DNA of 64,000 bases from Fasciola hepatica (Eukaryota > Platyhelminthes > Trematoda > Plagiorchiida > Fasciolidae), in contig CANUEZ040000068.1 in NCBI GenBank assembly GCA_948099385.1, forward strand, positions 516,001-580,000, written 5' to 3'. Shown one piece after another: positions 23,701 through 36,699 of this stretch. Position 1 is the first letter of the stretch. Each line of letters begins with the position of its first letter. Under the pieces are notes generated by a model. The model did no database searches and had not been told where the DNA came from. It worked only from the letters and a program-made list of their open reading frames with translations. The position numbers and the translations under genes are program-made.

Positions 23701-25258
23701 CATTTGGTGAAAAACTTGGGGCCTCGATCAGATATTGCGTTGAGTCAAATACATTCGGATAACCGAACGGCTGCATAGTGAACTACATTCTAGTTGAGCC
23801 TTCATTGAGCCTTCGTTGCCACTTCCTCCTCAGCCCCACCTCTGCTTGCACTCAAGCACTCAAGGCATTTCAATTTGCTCACTGCCGCTTTTGAAATGGG
23901 CGGAGTTTCTTGATTTCACGCACCCAGAAGCCTAAGGCGTTCAAAGAACAAAACTGGTCTAAGCTTGCGTAGCTTTTCAGTGTGATGAAGTCATCGTCTC
24001 ATTTTATTCTCTAACGCCGATCAATTTTTGGAAGAGACGGTGCTCCGGAAGGCTCTTTTTCTGGCCCAGTTATTCCCACCGCATGCAGCGAAACATTTTA
24101 GACTGCCACTGAGGTTTTCACGACTATAGTATTTCTTAGGACGTTATTAGGACCCACTCTTTTACTGTACTGGTAGTAACCGTTTTCACACTGAAGTGCC
24201 ATAGGCGAAGACCATATTCGTTGAATCAATGAGATTTTTGTTTTATCAGAAAGTGGTAATCCAGATAGACAACCTGGTGAACAAAATGTTTTGTAGGACC
24301 TTACATTTTCGTTCAATTTGTCAACTCAAATTAGACATAACTGTGGATGAACAAACAGTGGTTTTCTTTATTCTGTAGCTAAGGCAATAGCACTGAGGAC
24401 ACTATCAGGAGAATGCTAAAAATCATGTGATGAACTTGCACGTTTCATTCAGCATTTGCCAGATCTGGATTCCAGTGGTGAGTGCAAAATTTGGCTCATG
24501 CACATGCATTTAGGTTGACCATATGTCACAAGTTAACAAACAATTCATCCTTTTTGGTAATTTTGACCATTACAAATGTTACGTGTCATCAAGTAATGAC
24601 ATGACATGATCAGTGTAGAATGCCCCCATATTGTTAGAATTTATCAGGTACCTCTCCTTCAGTCGTCTGACGCTCCTTTACATGTCATCAATAACGAAGA
24701 AGAATGAAATGGGCTGCAATTCTTTTTGGGTGGTTTATTTTTGCACGCACATTTCTGAAACGCGGCTGATCAGATTAATCACTAAGGTGCTGGTCCAGAA
24801 TGAGTGGAGTACCAGCCTCTCACCAGCACGCGCATTCCTTAGTCGTTATTCTGTTTTCCAGGTGCTACGAGACTCGAGAAACCACCGTTTGCAATTTGTA
24901 ATGGCCGAACAAACAACTTTCAGTCTCTAACGAATACTTCATGCTTCTATTTATTTTCATAAAACAATGGTATTAGGAATACCTGATGGGCTAGTTTATA
25001 ACCGATGGACCAGCTGGGTGCATAGTGTTATCGCTGATCATCCACATGCAGTACGAGCATTTTGCCCCTCCAATGACCAACACTATCAGAATGATTGTCC
25101 TTTCCATTTTTGGCTGTGTTCCATGTGGAACCTCTAAATCTGAAGTGTGATTCCAGTACTGTCAGGGATGTGAACTGTATATATAAAAGGATAGTACCAT
25201 AGGCGGTTGAAATACTATATATTCTAAAGACTACTACTTCTAATACTCTCTCTTGAAG
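20736..25258. other. No gene assigned; open frames on both strands near 21.8-22.4 kb
   Basis: At 21830-22358 the plus strand has two long frames and the minus strand (21983-22336) a 117-codon frame rich in charged residues. Strand and reality cannot be decided from sequence alone. The frames at 23307-23576 (plus), 24098-24316 (minus) and 24631-24930 (plus) are unassigned. Confidence 0.3.
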
Positions 25259-25550
25259 AGTATTCAATTTGGCTACCGTTCGATTGTACCACTCTTATTG
25301 GACGAGTAATCAACCTTTGTCTACCGTGGGTTTCGAGTCAACTTGGTGAGTGAGCCCATTGATTGTTCAGTACTGTTTCTGGACTAGTACCTAAGTTTGG
25401 CCCATCCGGTTGTGTACGCTCAACTTGGCGAGTGCATCCTACTGACAGGCTACAGTACCCATTCTAAACGGGCACTCAGTTTGGCATCAATCCTTCCGCA
25501 CTGCTGTAGTACAAAACTACAGTTGGCCGAGTAACCAAATTGTCAGATTC
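25259..25550. repeat. Weak tandem repeat, about 80-95 bp period
   Basis: The motif caacttggygagtg recurs at about 25339 and 25421, with related forms caatttggctaccg near 25265 and acagttggccgagta near 25516. Between them run similar cagtac and tttggc blocks. Units are strongly diverged. It may be an old satellite or the regulatory end of a retroelement. Confidence 0.45.
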
Positions 25551-25639
25551 CACCGACTGGTGTCCTCCGCCTCAGTTCACACTCTATCCAATTTCTGAAA
25601 ACTCCAAGTTAGCTGCAGAAAAATGCCAATGAACAGAAG

Positions 25640-26530
25640 CCAGTTGTAACACGAGGACAACATTGACAGTCAAGTCCCCTCTGACACTGTTTCAAGCCAT
25701 GGTTCTAGGTGTAGCTCTAGTTCTCTAGCTAGCTTTGATCGCTCGAACCGACTGAGGGCTTGGATTAGAGCAAGACAGTTGCCGAAGGATTTACTCCCAC
25801 AGGCGCAATCATAAGAAATCTGTAGAGAAATCAAGTTACCGATTGCTCGACACGAGATGTAACTGGCCCACTTATCATCTGCCCTTGAAGAGGTACGGCA
25901 AATTATCCTAGTTGAAGTTTGTTGCAAGAGGGACGACGCTAGCCTCTGCCACCCTCAATAAATAGCCCATGAACCAGCTCCAGGTGACCATTCAAATGAC
26001 AGGCTCGAAAGAATCAGTGGTACGCCTAGCACGCATCCGATTGAAATTCACGAATTGCGAAGTTGCGAAGAACAAGACGCTGCAGATGACCGGAGGACTG
26101 GCAGGAGTCATGCTGACTGATTTCTGATGAAACTGGACAGCAAGGGCAATGAATGCGTACAGCTCAAAAGTTTTATTTAACGTTAATGCCAAAGACACTT
26201 TGGAGATCCTTCACGAGCATGTTCAGAGATACTCCAAAGCCACAATGATCAGCAAGCTCAATTGAGATAGATCGGCTGCTTGGTCCAGCCGCACAGACTA
26301 ACCGTGAGTCTGCTTGATGCGCATGCTTGTGCCAGCCAAAGCAAATTCGAGGGATCGGAAGCTTTTCCGCTCAATCAAACAGTCGCGAGTAGAATACGAT
26401 GTTAGAACAGACTACTCGGTAACAACTAGCCGATTGCGATATCTTATGACGAAATCACTACAATGGAAATGTGCCGAGCTCGTCGATTGTAACGTGACCG
26501 TTTGGGCAAAAGGTTTCATAATTTAAAGGA
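25640..26530. other. GC-richer coding-like debris, unassigned
   Basis: The plus strand carries protein-like stretches in two frames (for example SSLASFDRSNRLRAWIRARQ near 25720, EFTNCEVAKNKTLQMTGGLA-type sequence near 26045, and a 70-codon frame at 26314-26526 with RDRKLFRSIKQSRVEYDVRT) separated by stops. It follows directly on the tandem array. A decayed retroelement gag or a pseudogene is plausible. No diagnostic motif such as a zinc knuckle or a protease DTG was seen. Confidence 0.3.
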
Positions 26531-27406
26531 GCCTAACATACACATAGAAAGAAATGCGCGCAGGTCATCGACTCGCTTTATTCAATTTGGGTTATCGGTT
26601 CGTGTTCTGCGAGTCACTCATCAAATAACAGCAACCATCAAAACATAAATTAAATAAATAATCAACCTCGTTTTATTTCATAACTTATTAGCTTTAACTT
26701 TGCTCATAAGTCACCTTCTATAGATTGAACTTCGTCAAGGGGTCTCTTTTACTGCAGATGTTACCTGTTGAGTTTGAACCTACAAGTATCCGGTTATCGT
26801 ATTGATATTTTCATGGACTATATGACTAAACTGGATATGTTGTGAATATGCAATATAAAACGAGGCGAAACAATTTTATCATACAAGCATCCGCGTGAGA
26901 GAAGATGCACAAAATTGGAACAGACATGGATATCATCGCAATCGTGCAGGATATCGCCAGTGAGACTGGGAATTACCAAATGATGTGCTCTAGACTGGGC
27001 TAAAAGCACCTTGATTCAGACTTCTTTGAAAGAGCAAATGTTAAGTGTATCAATGCGCGCAGTTTGCACTTGATAACACAAGAAGCCTTTATATTTGATA
27101 AACATGAAATAGCTAGGAACTATTTTCGGCAACAATCTTTGGCTATTATTCAAAACAAGCTAGCTCATATTATTACTTAAAACGAGCATGCTCAGGGAAA
27201 GAAGTACTGTATACAAAACGTGATAAACAGAAACCAGTTTATTTTAAAGTCGTTCTGGTTGAGTGAGTGGTGCCCTTTGCTAATCTTCATTAGGCGATTC
27301 TGAGTGTTGACGGACTACTTCGGAAAAATTGGAGCTCACACCGCAAAATTAATTCTGTACTAATATTCGTCTAGAGGCTAGGTCTTCCTCGTTATTGTGT
27401 TGAAAG

Positions 27407-27637
27407 CTACTGAATAATTTTACTGTTGGATTGGATGCTTTTATTGAAATATGATATATCACGCAAAGTAAATAACCAAGTTCGAATCGTAAATGGGTCG
27501 AATGCAGTAGTGCATATGGCACCAAGCTCCGTAGTAGCTGTTTTGTGCTCATCATCCTTATCGTACCAAAACTCTTTGTGTGTTTGTGGCTTACAGCCGT
27601 ACAAGCTGACCCTCATCCATTCGGTGCTAATGGTCAA
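27407..27637 (-). CDS. Minus-strand open frame with discoidin-like C-terminal motif (weak)
   Basis: The minus strand gives a 76-codon frame that opens with STEWMRVSLYGC. This resembles the end of F5/8 type C (discoidin) domains, where WxxxxAMRVELYGC is common. It is followed by KPQTHKEFWYDKDDEHKTAT and then CTTAFDPFTIRTWLF. A possible acceptor (attgaccattag) lies just upstream. No preceding discoidin exon was found on this strand, and the plus strand is also open here (27426-27686), so this may be coincidence. Confidence 0.2.
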   Translation of the reverse strand: MTISTEWMRVSLYGCKPQTHKEFWYDKDDEHKTATTELGAICTTAFDPFTIRTWLFTLRDISYFNKSIQSNSKIIQ

Positions 27638-28128
27638 TCTTTTTCACGATAACGAAAGTCCCCTGTCATCAAAAATGATTAACTAGACATGAGTTGTATT
27701 TTGTTTGTAATGTCGTTATTGGCACCGTCTTTGAAGGAATGACATTACTCAAACTTGAAGACGGGAGCTGCATATGTGGGAAGGTTTGGCTTCCAAGCTG
27801 AACCACAGCTGTGTATCATGTGATGTGTTGCTAGTCAGTGAGAGCCATCCGATTTGGTATGAAGGTTGTACATTGGAACTAAAACCCGCGAATATCGGGT
27901 ATGTGCAGTTCACATTTAGGGGAACCTACCAAGCCTGATTATGTAGGTTTAGTGCCCATTGTTATATCAAACTGAAGGACGAACTTATTACGGAACTTTT
28001 GTTCATTAATGCACTGGTGATACATTTGAAAAGTGAATACGAAAGAGACAGCATTTTTACATCAGACCCACACTGGTTCATTGTTTCTCAATTCGGAGGA
28101 ATTCAAACGGTCACACCCGACCAGATGA

Positions 28129-28368
28129 ATGAGTGATATACCACTTTGTGTACATAATGAAGTAGTTTTTACCAGTGAGAAACCCTCGAAAGTTATTGAA
28201 AAGTGGTACAAATGTGTTTTCAACCGAAAAAAACGAGTTATTCATTTCAGTAGAAAGAAAAGTCCATTGGAATGTAGTTTCGAAATTACCACTAAAGCAT
28301 GGTTATATCATTCCAATGAGTTTCAAACTTTGATATTCAAACCATTCAAGCCGAATCACTCCAAATGA
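28129..28368 (+). pseudogene. Open frame resembling the zinc-cluster N-terminus of MULE/FAR1-type transposases (weak)
   Basis: A 79-codon frame has an early Cys (PLCVHNEVVFTS), a YKCVFNRKKRV segment, LECSFEITTKAW, and ends in FKPFKPNHSK. The order C...basic stretch...C...NH resembles the WRKY/FAR1-like zinc cluster of Mutator-type transposases, which ends in forms such as FNPEHNH. The second His is missing. Other protein-like fragments follow on the same strand (28994-29224, 29277-29627, 30172-30402, 30983-31207), which would fit a decayed transposase, but I could not identify the DDE core. Confidence 0.22.
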
Positions 28369-31300
28369 TCAAAAATTCTAATGGTCGGCCGAAACCAATG
28401 GTGCTATTGTTGAACAAATTGAAACTAGTTTCAATTGATAGTTTTTTCCTACATTATACTCGCTTCACTGGATACAGCTAATACAAACGTTTCTATCTCT
28501 GAACACCTATTATTTACTTTTTCAACATTTATAGGCCATGTTTTGTTATTCGTTCAGGATGGATTGTTGTTTGCACAAAAGAAAAGTAGAACATCAATAA
28601 GTTTACTGCAGACTGGAATAATGACCTCAACATCTCTCATTTTGTCACTGAACTAGCTGTGCGATCGGAATAAAATGATCAATATTGTGTTTCGATAGAG
28701 CAGACTGTTGTTCATTGGTAATGTATATATGCTATTTTGCCTTATAAAATTCGTTCTTCTAGCTTGATTATCGACCCGTATGTTTGCATAGATTATAAGC
28801 TGATATTTCTTTATTTGATCAGTCAAAAGGCTTCAAACCGTACCATCGTTTTGAAGAACAAAAGTCACTTTTATTGAGGTCAAGAATTATATTCCAACTC
28901 AGACTTATTCAGTTTTTTACCTGTAGGACCAAGGTACTTAGGGAGTACCGAACAAGGCAACGGTGACTACAGAGATTTGCTTATTTCGAATTTATGAATG
29001 CAAAGTCGATTAAGTTAATAGTGGACAATAAGTGCTCATTGAATCAGAAAAGATTATGGCAGTTAGTCTGGGATAAAGTTGCCCTTATTGAAAGAATTCC
29101 GAAAACCAGTTCAACTAAAATTAATCATTTATTACTGTCAATTTATGTATCATATATTGTTTTGATGAGTAAACAGGCCCAGGTTACTGAGCGAAAAACA
29201 ATGAGGATCGAATTGAGGGACTAACGTGAACCGAATAAAAGGAGCATTCGCGCCACTAAGGTTATCTGGATGAAACTTGGTGCAAACGAGCTTCATCCGG
29301 TTCATAAAGAAATATCTCGTAATAATGTACCAACACATGTACGCATCTTCATTATTTCCAGGATTTATTTTATTTAAAATATCGATCAGCTCAGTATCTG
29401 AATGGGCTGGTCGGATGTACATTCTGAGTGAGTTTGATAATTTTGAATGTTTAAGCTACCTAGACTTTTCCCATTTCACGTTGATTAACATGTTCAAATT
29501 GACAAAGCAGTTGGATAAAATGATCGAACTCATGCATAACGAAATCCACTTGTTTGTTTGGGAAACTTTCCTGTTCGATCATCCGGCCACTTCTTACAAA
29601 GACTCAAATAACGACCGTCAGTTATAATATTTCAGTTTGGAAAATAATCGGAAACCATTGAAAATAAAAGGGAAAGTTAACTGAGTGTCTCTCAACAAAA
29701 CTTTATTGGTGTGCGAAAACCCTAGAGAAAAGGTTTAAGTGAAAGTACTGATATTATATTCATAATCCAAAAGAAATTAGACGCGACTGATATCATAAGC
29801 CGGTTCGAGAAGTTGACAGTCATGCGTGGCGTTGTCCTGCGTAGAGACCACAATGTCTGCCATTCTCAGTTCCCTAGTTTTCCGCTCTGTCTTATTTTCT
29901 GCTTTTAGGAGAAAAGCTTTGCAACTAATGAAAATCTTTCCATTTAGATTATCTTCGTCAAAGTTAGTGCCAAAATCTACAACGATAAGGATAACATACA
30001 TAGTTGAAGATCATCTTAAGTGTGAAATGTTGATTTCGACACTCTTCTGTACCGTTTTAGTATCGCAGCTGTTTTGCCATGCAAGTTTCAAGCTTCAGTT
30101 TTGACTTCTAGTAAAAAGCGGTTGATCGACTCTATCTTGAGAAGTTTTATCCCGTAAGTGCAAATAAAAATATGGATGACTTGAAAGAATCAGCCAGGAA
30201 TGAAAACATTGTAGTGCTATTCACGGTGATGAACTCGAAACAAATACTCTCAACAGGGAGACTAAGCGATGCCACTCATTGCGTAGCGAGGATTCCAACA
30301 AAACAGTTTGTTAGTTCGATAGGTGCTCGTTACTGGATTCATGATTGCGTAACAAAACATCTCGCACTGAATAAGTCACAGATCTTTCAAATGGCTATAT
30401 GATACAGATACAGGGACCAGAACGCGTGATCTGAGATATTTTACTTGTGCCATTTTTGAATTATTATTCCAGTTATAACAACGAAATAGTTACCCAAGAG
30501 CAAATGTTATCTAGCTACGGAAAAAGCCAACTGAGATTAGATCCACAATAGTAAAACCTTTTAAATTGCAATATCGGCATGTGATTCCTCCACATAATAC
30601 AGTCTAACCAATATCACGTCCACGTTTGTTCGGTTATCAGAATACAGAGGAAGACATTTCCAAATTAAAGTGAATAAATTATGTTTCACTGCTCAGACAG
30701 AGTCAGTTTACCGAAGCTTAATTTGAAAAAAACCCTTATGCGCCTCTATCTTATACTTCTTTCAACTGTTTTACTAAAAGCAACACCTAGTCGCCAATCC
30801 TAAACTTAATCCAAGGATTCGACTGATTGCCTAAGTTACCGCAATTTTACAAGCCATAATGCTGGATGTTTGTGAGAACACAACCGTGACTAGTCTCACC
30901 CATCCTCATTTTGTGCCCGAATAGTCTAGCGAATACAAAGCAAAAGTAAAATATAATTAGTTGAATTCAGAAAGTTATTTTAATGCAAAGAAGATCGTTG
31001 TTTGCATTTTGGGTTACATCAAGTCGGGTAAAGACCATCTTTGATTTATACTTCATTCATTTTGAGATGAATGACATAGACCATAAAAGGGTGGGTGTAA
31101 AGCCCATCGATGATGCAAAGCAATTCATCCAACAGTTTGATTATGATGAATGTTTAACATTGACACCCCTATTCTTTCTTGCAATAAAACGGCTGATTTA
31201 TCACTAGTTCTACGCAACAATATTTGCTCCCACGACCTACTTTTATTGCTTACAGTTTATTATCAAATTTCTTCTTAGAAGTGGTTATCGGTTATCACTC

Positions 31301-31513
31301 TTCATACTAAAATGTCACTGTCTTTTAGTTACTATGAAGTCACTGAGACAGATTCACTTTGTGACACAAGTACTATTGTCATAACTGCCACTGTGTTCGT
31401 ATTCCTGCCTGTGGGTGATTCATACGCCAGTAACTTGTGTTGTAATACACTCTTCCTCCCTAATATGCAGTCGTATTTTGTTCTGATAAATATAAATTTA
31501 ATGCTGAGTTTAT

Positions 31514-31552
<39 letters not shown>

Positions 31553-32751
31553 GACCTGGGTAGTCAATCGTTTTTGGTTCAGGAAATGCTTCTTAAAGTG
31601 AGAACAACAGTCTACTTTCTTCATCTAGTGGATCGGATAACCGTTTGCAATGATCAGTGTTGTTGGCAGTCCTCCAGCCTTAAAAGAGGCTAGCTAGCTT
31701 CCCCATAGACAACATTGCATCGTAAACTAAGATGGTACTGGTCATTGGGAGCTAAAATAGGTTGGTTTGCCATAAGCCATCTTGCGATCGTTATCTACTA
31801 GTATTATTCTAGAAATAAATATGATGATGAGTAGACCTCTACAGAGAATGACAGAGTCCGGTAGGACAGAACAGGGAAGTTTTCGCGGGAATCACTTTGT
31901 GTAAGTGAAAGCATAAACAGGTGTGCGACGGACAAAGTAACAGACCGTGTAGCACTGAACTGTCCAGGCTTACGAAATGGAAAGGACATCGTGAGCAATT
32001 TTAGAACAGTAATTTCAATATGTAAAAAACGATACACATAATCTATTTGTTTCTGGCTTATTGCACGACATAGGTCAGGCTGAAAGAAGCGACACGATGG
32101 CCAGACTATGAATTGGATTACGAGCAAAAAGAGGTTGCCTTCCCTGTTGCGGCTCAAGAGATCAAGATAACCGTTGGGTAAAGACTCCGTTCGGACCGCT
32201 TCATGAACGAATCCAGTGAAGCGAACGCTGTTTGGCCTGTCTATTGACCTCCCGTTCACCATAAACAGCGAAAGTTCACAAAATGTGTACGGTGAAAACG
32301 ATAAAAGAAATGTTATTTCATTTATCATTGTCTCAATGTTGACCTCAATTTTACGCTTATTCTTTAACCCCTTCTCATGCTCGTTCTCAACCTGAGTGTT
32401 TTACATGTGAACATATACATAACCATATACCACAAAGTATTCAAACAGAAGATTATGTATGTAGTACAGAGTAGTTGCATATTAGCGGTTTAACAACGAG
32501 TTTAAAGTATCGTTCCTTCAGAAAATAAATTACAAAACACTCCAACAGCTGAAATCTGAGCACATTTTCTAGTGTTAACTTGGAAGTATGGAATGTGAAA
32601 CTTTTTGCCTTATATTTGAATATGCTATCTTGGATCATACAATTAAAATCCGTCTATGTGCATTTCATGTTTCTTACTTCCCAGAGTTATCCCATAGTCC
32701 ATATTCACCGGTAGAATTCGACTTGTTCCTGTATTGTTGGTTTGAATACAG
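28369..32751. other. AT-rich stretch with unassigned frames
   Basis: Plus-strand frames at 29277-29627 (116 codons), 29826-30104, 30172-30402 and 30983-31207 and minus-strand frames at 29777-30001 and 31804-32328 (174 codons) are protein-like to varying degrees. No domain was recognised. The minus-strand frame at 31804-32328 contains SLFMVNGRSIDRPNSVRFTG followed by a possible donor (ctc then gtaatc). Treat all as unassigned. Confidence 0.3.
31518..31549. repeat. (TA)n microsatellite
   Basis: About 32 nt of TA repeats. Confidence 0.95.
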
Positions 32752-32826
32752 TAGTTTTGGAGTCGGAACCCTAGGATATCGCTGTCCCAGATGTGAAGGT
32801 CCCTTCTTTCAGTGTATCATGAACAG
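32752..32826 (+). CDS. Candidate small cysteine-rich exon
   Basis: The acceptor ttggtttgaatacag and the donor ATGAACAG then gtactt enclose 75 nt in one open frame. The peptide reads SFGVGTLGYRCPRCEGPFFQ and continues as CIMNR, with a C-x2-C and a further Cys, as in an EGF- or zinc-type module. The frame is open far beyond the donor (to 33040), so the exon may be longer. Family unknown. Confidence 0.28.
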
Positions 32827-33040
32827 GTACTTGGAGTTAAACTGGCGGAATGCTCTGTCTTTATGGGTGACCTTCAATAATTTGATACAGGAAAGATTCG
32901 GAATTTTGTTTCTGCTGCCTTCCATTTCATTTCTAGAGCATTCAGTTTTCTTACGGAATAATAACTTTGCACTACATACTGGAATCGGCCAGTCGCTGAA
33001 TGTTTATGGAAAAATAGTCGTTTTCGTAATCCATGGATAA

Positions 33041-35160
33041 CCTTATATCATTTTCTAGTTGTGTTTCTACCAACCTATTTTTCAGTGTAAACCTTGATTA
33101 TGTTTATTAAGTGAAATGCACAATCGGTTAAATGAAAAGGAAAATTGAATGTGTTGAACCTAAAAACCAACACTGTGAGCCGGTATCAAACTAACGAACT
33201 TTCGGTTACCTGGATGTTGCAATAACATAGGTGCGGCTATCGGACATTCAATGATGGACAATCAACATCCCAATGATGACGTATCACAGACATGATTACA
33301 TTCACTGGGACATCCTCGTCCTTCGTTCTCAATCAAATTGTGACACGACCTGCGCAACAACAACATGAACAAATGTGATAAGAACATTTAATAAAAAATA
33401 ACACTCCTTCATCTCCCTTTGTTTTTCACCATGTATTTTTGTTTTTCATGGGTCCTATTCAAGTATGTAGACGGTGCCTCTAAATCTCGTTTTACCTGTT
33501 ATTCACCTCAATGGAAATGGATCAATAAAGCTAATTCGGGCACTGAAACCAGAACTTTTTCTGTGTATCGTTGGAATCTTGGTTGCGGATCAATGGCTAT
33601 TTGTTGCGTGATTCAGTTTGAACTGACTTTATCACTGTAGTAAAGCAGGTATATTACCCTCCCAGTCAGTGGAAGGTCGTCGGTGCCATTCAGGATCTTA
33701 GTGTGTACTTTCCAATGCGAAGCTTGCAAGCGACTGTTCAAATGTTGACTTTATTTTTCGTGAAATGTTTTTCTGACTACTACGATATGTTAAAACTCGG
33801 ACAAGTCGAGACAGAGGATGCAATATTTTTACGTTCAGTCTTTTCCTGAAGTCAACAGAAAAAGATTACTGTACGATTGTCATTCCAATTTGTGAGGCGG
33901 ACTACGTATTATATGAAAATAGCAAACGTGAATGGCCCTAAATGCCCCAGTATGATATTTGCTGTCAAAGAGTTTACTCCTAAATGAAATAGCAGTTGAT
34001 AAGGAGGCCTGTGAGATCCAAGGTACAGCTCACGTTATCGGTATAATATCAAGGATTATTGAAGTCGCCAGGTTCTCAGGTTCACACAGCGCCAGACGTG
34101 GAACAGGCAACAATTCCGGATGTGGGAATCACCGTGTGGGTCAGTACAAACCTACGAAAATAGATTTCCATAATTTTGCGATGTATCCGAGAACAGATGT
34201 CTGTCGAAATTCGGTCAATTTGAAAAAGGTTTTGTTATTCGATCCGAGGAAATATCTTATATACTTGCCTAATCATTGACCCAAGACATGTTGACGGTAT
34301 TCTTTACACTATGTTGACCAAAAATGCCATTATGCCGATATACCCGAATAAGAACGGAAGACCCGGAGAATGAAAAGAACAAATGTTCAGAGCACCTCCT
34401 AAAGTATGGCATGATGATTCAGTAGATAGAATTTAGATGCATGCCTAGTTTGAAATAGTAATACACACTAAATGACTGTGGCAGACTCATCACAAATCTG
34501 TCCGAGCATACAGGAAGGCATGATGCATTCATGTTTTACCACGGATAGCATTTACGCTCAAAAATATAAAAGGGTATGTCCCATTTCTCAGTTTGTGTCT
34601 CAATGTGCCCATCTGAGAAACCAGGTGAAATCAGTCCTTCATTTTCTTAGTTGATTTAACATGTGCGGCTACATAATCGTCGACGGTAGCCAGTCTTTAC
34701 TGATGTATGAAGAAATAATTTACGTAAAATCATATGAGTGCATTTTACCGCAAGAACTCAGAGACCAAACAGATATCTTTCTTCGGTCTTTCCGATTAGG
34801 ATGAGCAAAGGGCGACTACGTTTTCAAAGTATCAGAATACCAGCATAGTACTGATCCGTATGGCAGAAAAATATTCCCGCAATATATCAATTTTAGTAAA
34901 TGTTGATCAAAAGGGAAATGACTTGCACACTCGCTAACAAGCAGGAACAATTAGGATGAAGACGTTTTTAGTTTGTTTGAGTCTGTCATTGACTTTGAAC
35001 AATAGGTTAGAGAGAAACTTAGATCAAACAGGAGTTTCACAACATGCAATTTTCTCATTCACATCGCTGAATAACATCATACGTCGTATACGTTTTTCTT
35101 CACGTTCTTGTTCACCCGCTTTTGTTATTACATATCATTAGAACAGTATTTCAGAAACGC
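33041..35160. other. No gene supported
   Basis: Plus-strand frames at 33419-33640, 33959-34279 and 34472-34654 are short and unassigned. The first contains FTCYSPQWKWINKANSGTET and could be an exon, but I see no matching splice pair. Confidence 0.3.
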
Positions 35161-35183
35161 GATTGCGACAGACTAATTTCTAA

Positions 35184-35256
35184 GTGGCCGGTGGTCGTAA
35201 GATTCGAACCCGGTGAATGATAGTTCAAGTTTAACTGTGACGACCATCTGAGAATG
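35184..35256 (-). repeat. tRNA-like/SINE-like fragment
   Basis: The minus strand contains the B-box-like sequence ccgggttcgaatctt, and TGGTCGT pairs with ACGACCA about 42 nt apart. The spacing is too short for a normal tRNA, so this is more likely a tRNA-derived SINE fragment or chance. Confidence 0.35.
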
Positions 35257-36351
35257 CCAAACGAATCTCTTGCGGAACTACCGAAATAAATTAGATGGAC
35301 ATAATCCTAACCGAAAAACAAAAATGGCTTAACAGGCCATAGTGAAAGCGAGAAATTTATCCAGCCTTACCAGAGCAGATAAGCTTAAGGAATAATATGA
35401 GGACAGTGATCTCATGCAACAGTTGTCGCTGTTGTTGGGACCATGACAAGCCTTTTTGGAATAACTTTCCCTCACAACCTTTACTAACTCCAGTTTTCCA
35501 CTTCCAATTTCTTCTAATAAATAGCAGGAAATAGCTGAGGAAATCACGGTGATTCACACCTCGGATACAAGCACTAATGAATTGCGATAAGCTGTTAGGG
35601 TATCAAATGTGCCACATGCGTATCCAAACCATTTTGTGGTTAGCTGCGCATAAGCTATGTGTCGGCGCCCAAAATGAGACTTTTCAAAGATATCTATCTG
35701 TAAAACAGTGTTGAATGGATCTCTGGATTTTGGCGATGATTTGAAATAGATATTAATGGTATTTGCTGCTGCAGCCAACTAGGAAAAGCCGCGGACTGTA
35801 ATTCATATAACAGTGCAGTTTTACCAACAATTGCGGTTCAAGCATAAATCATTTTTATCCCAGGTTTGACTATTGCAATAAACTCAGGTAGCCAAACATC
35901 CATAGGATGGGAGAATAATTCAGTGGAGAGTATCCCCAACCGGAAGATCAATGACAAAATGGTCTTCTAATATGGGATGACTAGAATGAGTTCTACGTTT
36001 TTCAAATGAAAAATCAAACGTACTCACTTCCGTACCATTGTGATTGCATGTGTTGGTTTAGCTCTCAGTTTATCACCTTGGTCGGTGCATCCTTTGATTG
36101 GCTGATTTACGATCTGTTTTGCTCCTGACAAACTGGATTTGTTATTACCCTAATCAATTAGCATGATGTCACACCTCTCGTATTCCTGAATGGAACAATC
36201 TGATATTAGAGTATTGCTATGTTTGATGGGCAAATCGCTTTTATCTGTGACTCAGGTAAAAGAAAATCGGAATAAGAACGAAAAAGTCCCAATTGTCAAG
36301 CCACGCTTAGATCTGGTACCTCTGCTAAAATGGTGATGCCATTTGTGATTA

Positions 36352-36666
36352 GTGCTAATACATGTTCATACATGGACAATGTATATTCGAGAATGCCAGC
36401 TAGATGAGGATGTTAACAACCATCTGATTCACATAGATAAAATCCGCTGTCATCGTCAATATTGGGTTCTGAATAACAAACGATATGGAGTTGAAGTGGT
36501 TACTACTCAGTATGTCTACTGCCGTTTTCAAAAACCCTCCATACGGTATCGAATGCCCCTCCATTCAGCACCGTTACCAAATACGTGTATAATGGGCGTC
36601 GTTGTCCATAATTCAATATTATCTCCCTCGATGATGCCATTTTATTATCTTTATTTCCTCACCTAG
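36352..36666 (+). CDS. Unassigned plus-strand open frame
   Basis: A 104-codon frame ends in TAG just before LINE-3. Its middle, DEDVNNHLIHIDKIRCHRQY and then VLNNKRYGVEVVTTQYVYCR, is strongly protein-like. It could be the decayed N-terminal part of LINE-3 (endonuclease region) or a host exon. No diagnostic motif was found and no clear splice sites flank it. Confidence 0.25.
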   Translation: MLIHVHTWTMYIRECQLDEDVNNHLIHIDKIRCHRQYWVLNNKRYGVEVVTTQYVYCRFQKPSIRYRMPLHSAPLPNTCIMGVVVHNSILSPSMMPFYYLYFLT

Positions 36667-36699
36667 ATGAATTGATATCAGTACGTTTCCCAGATGAGG

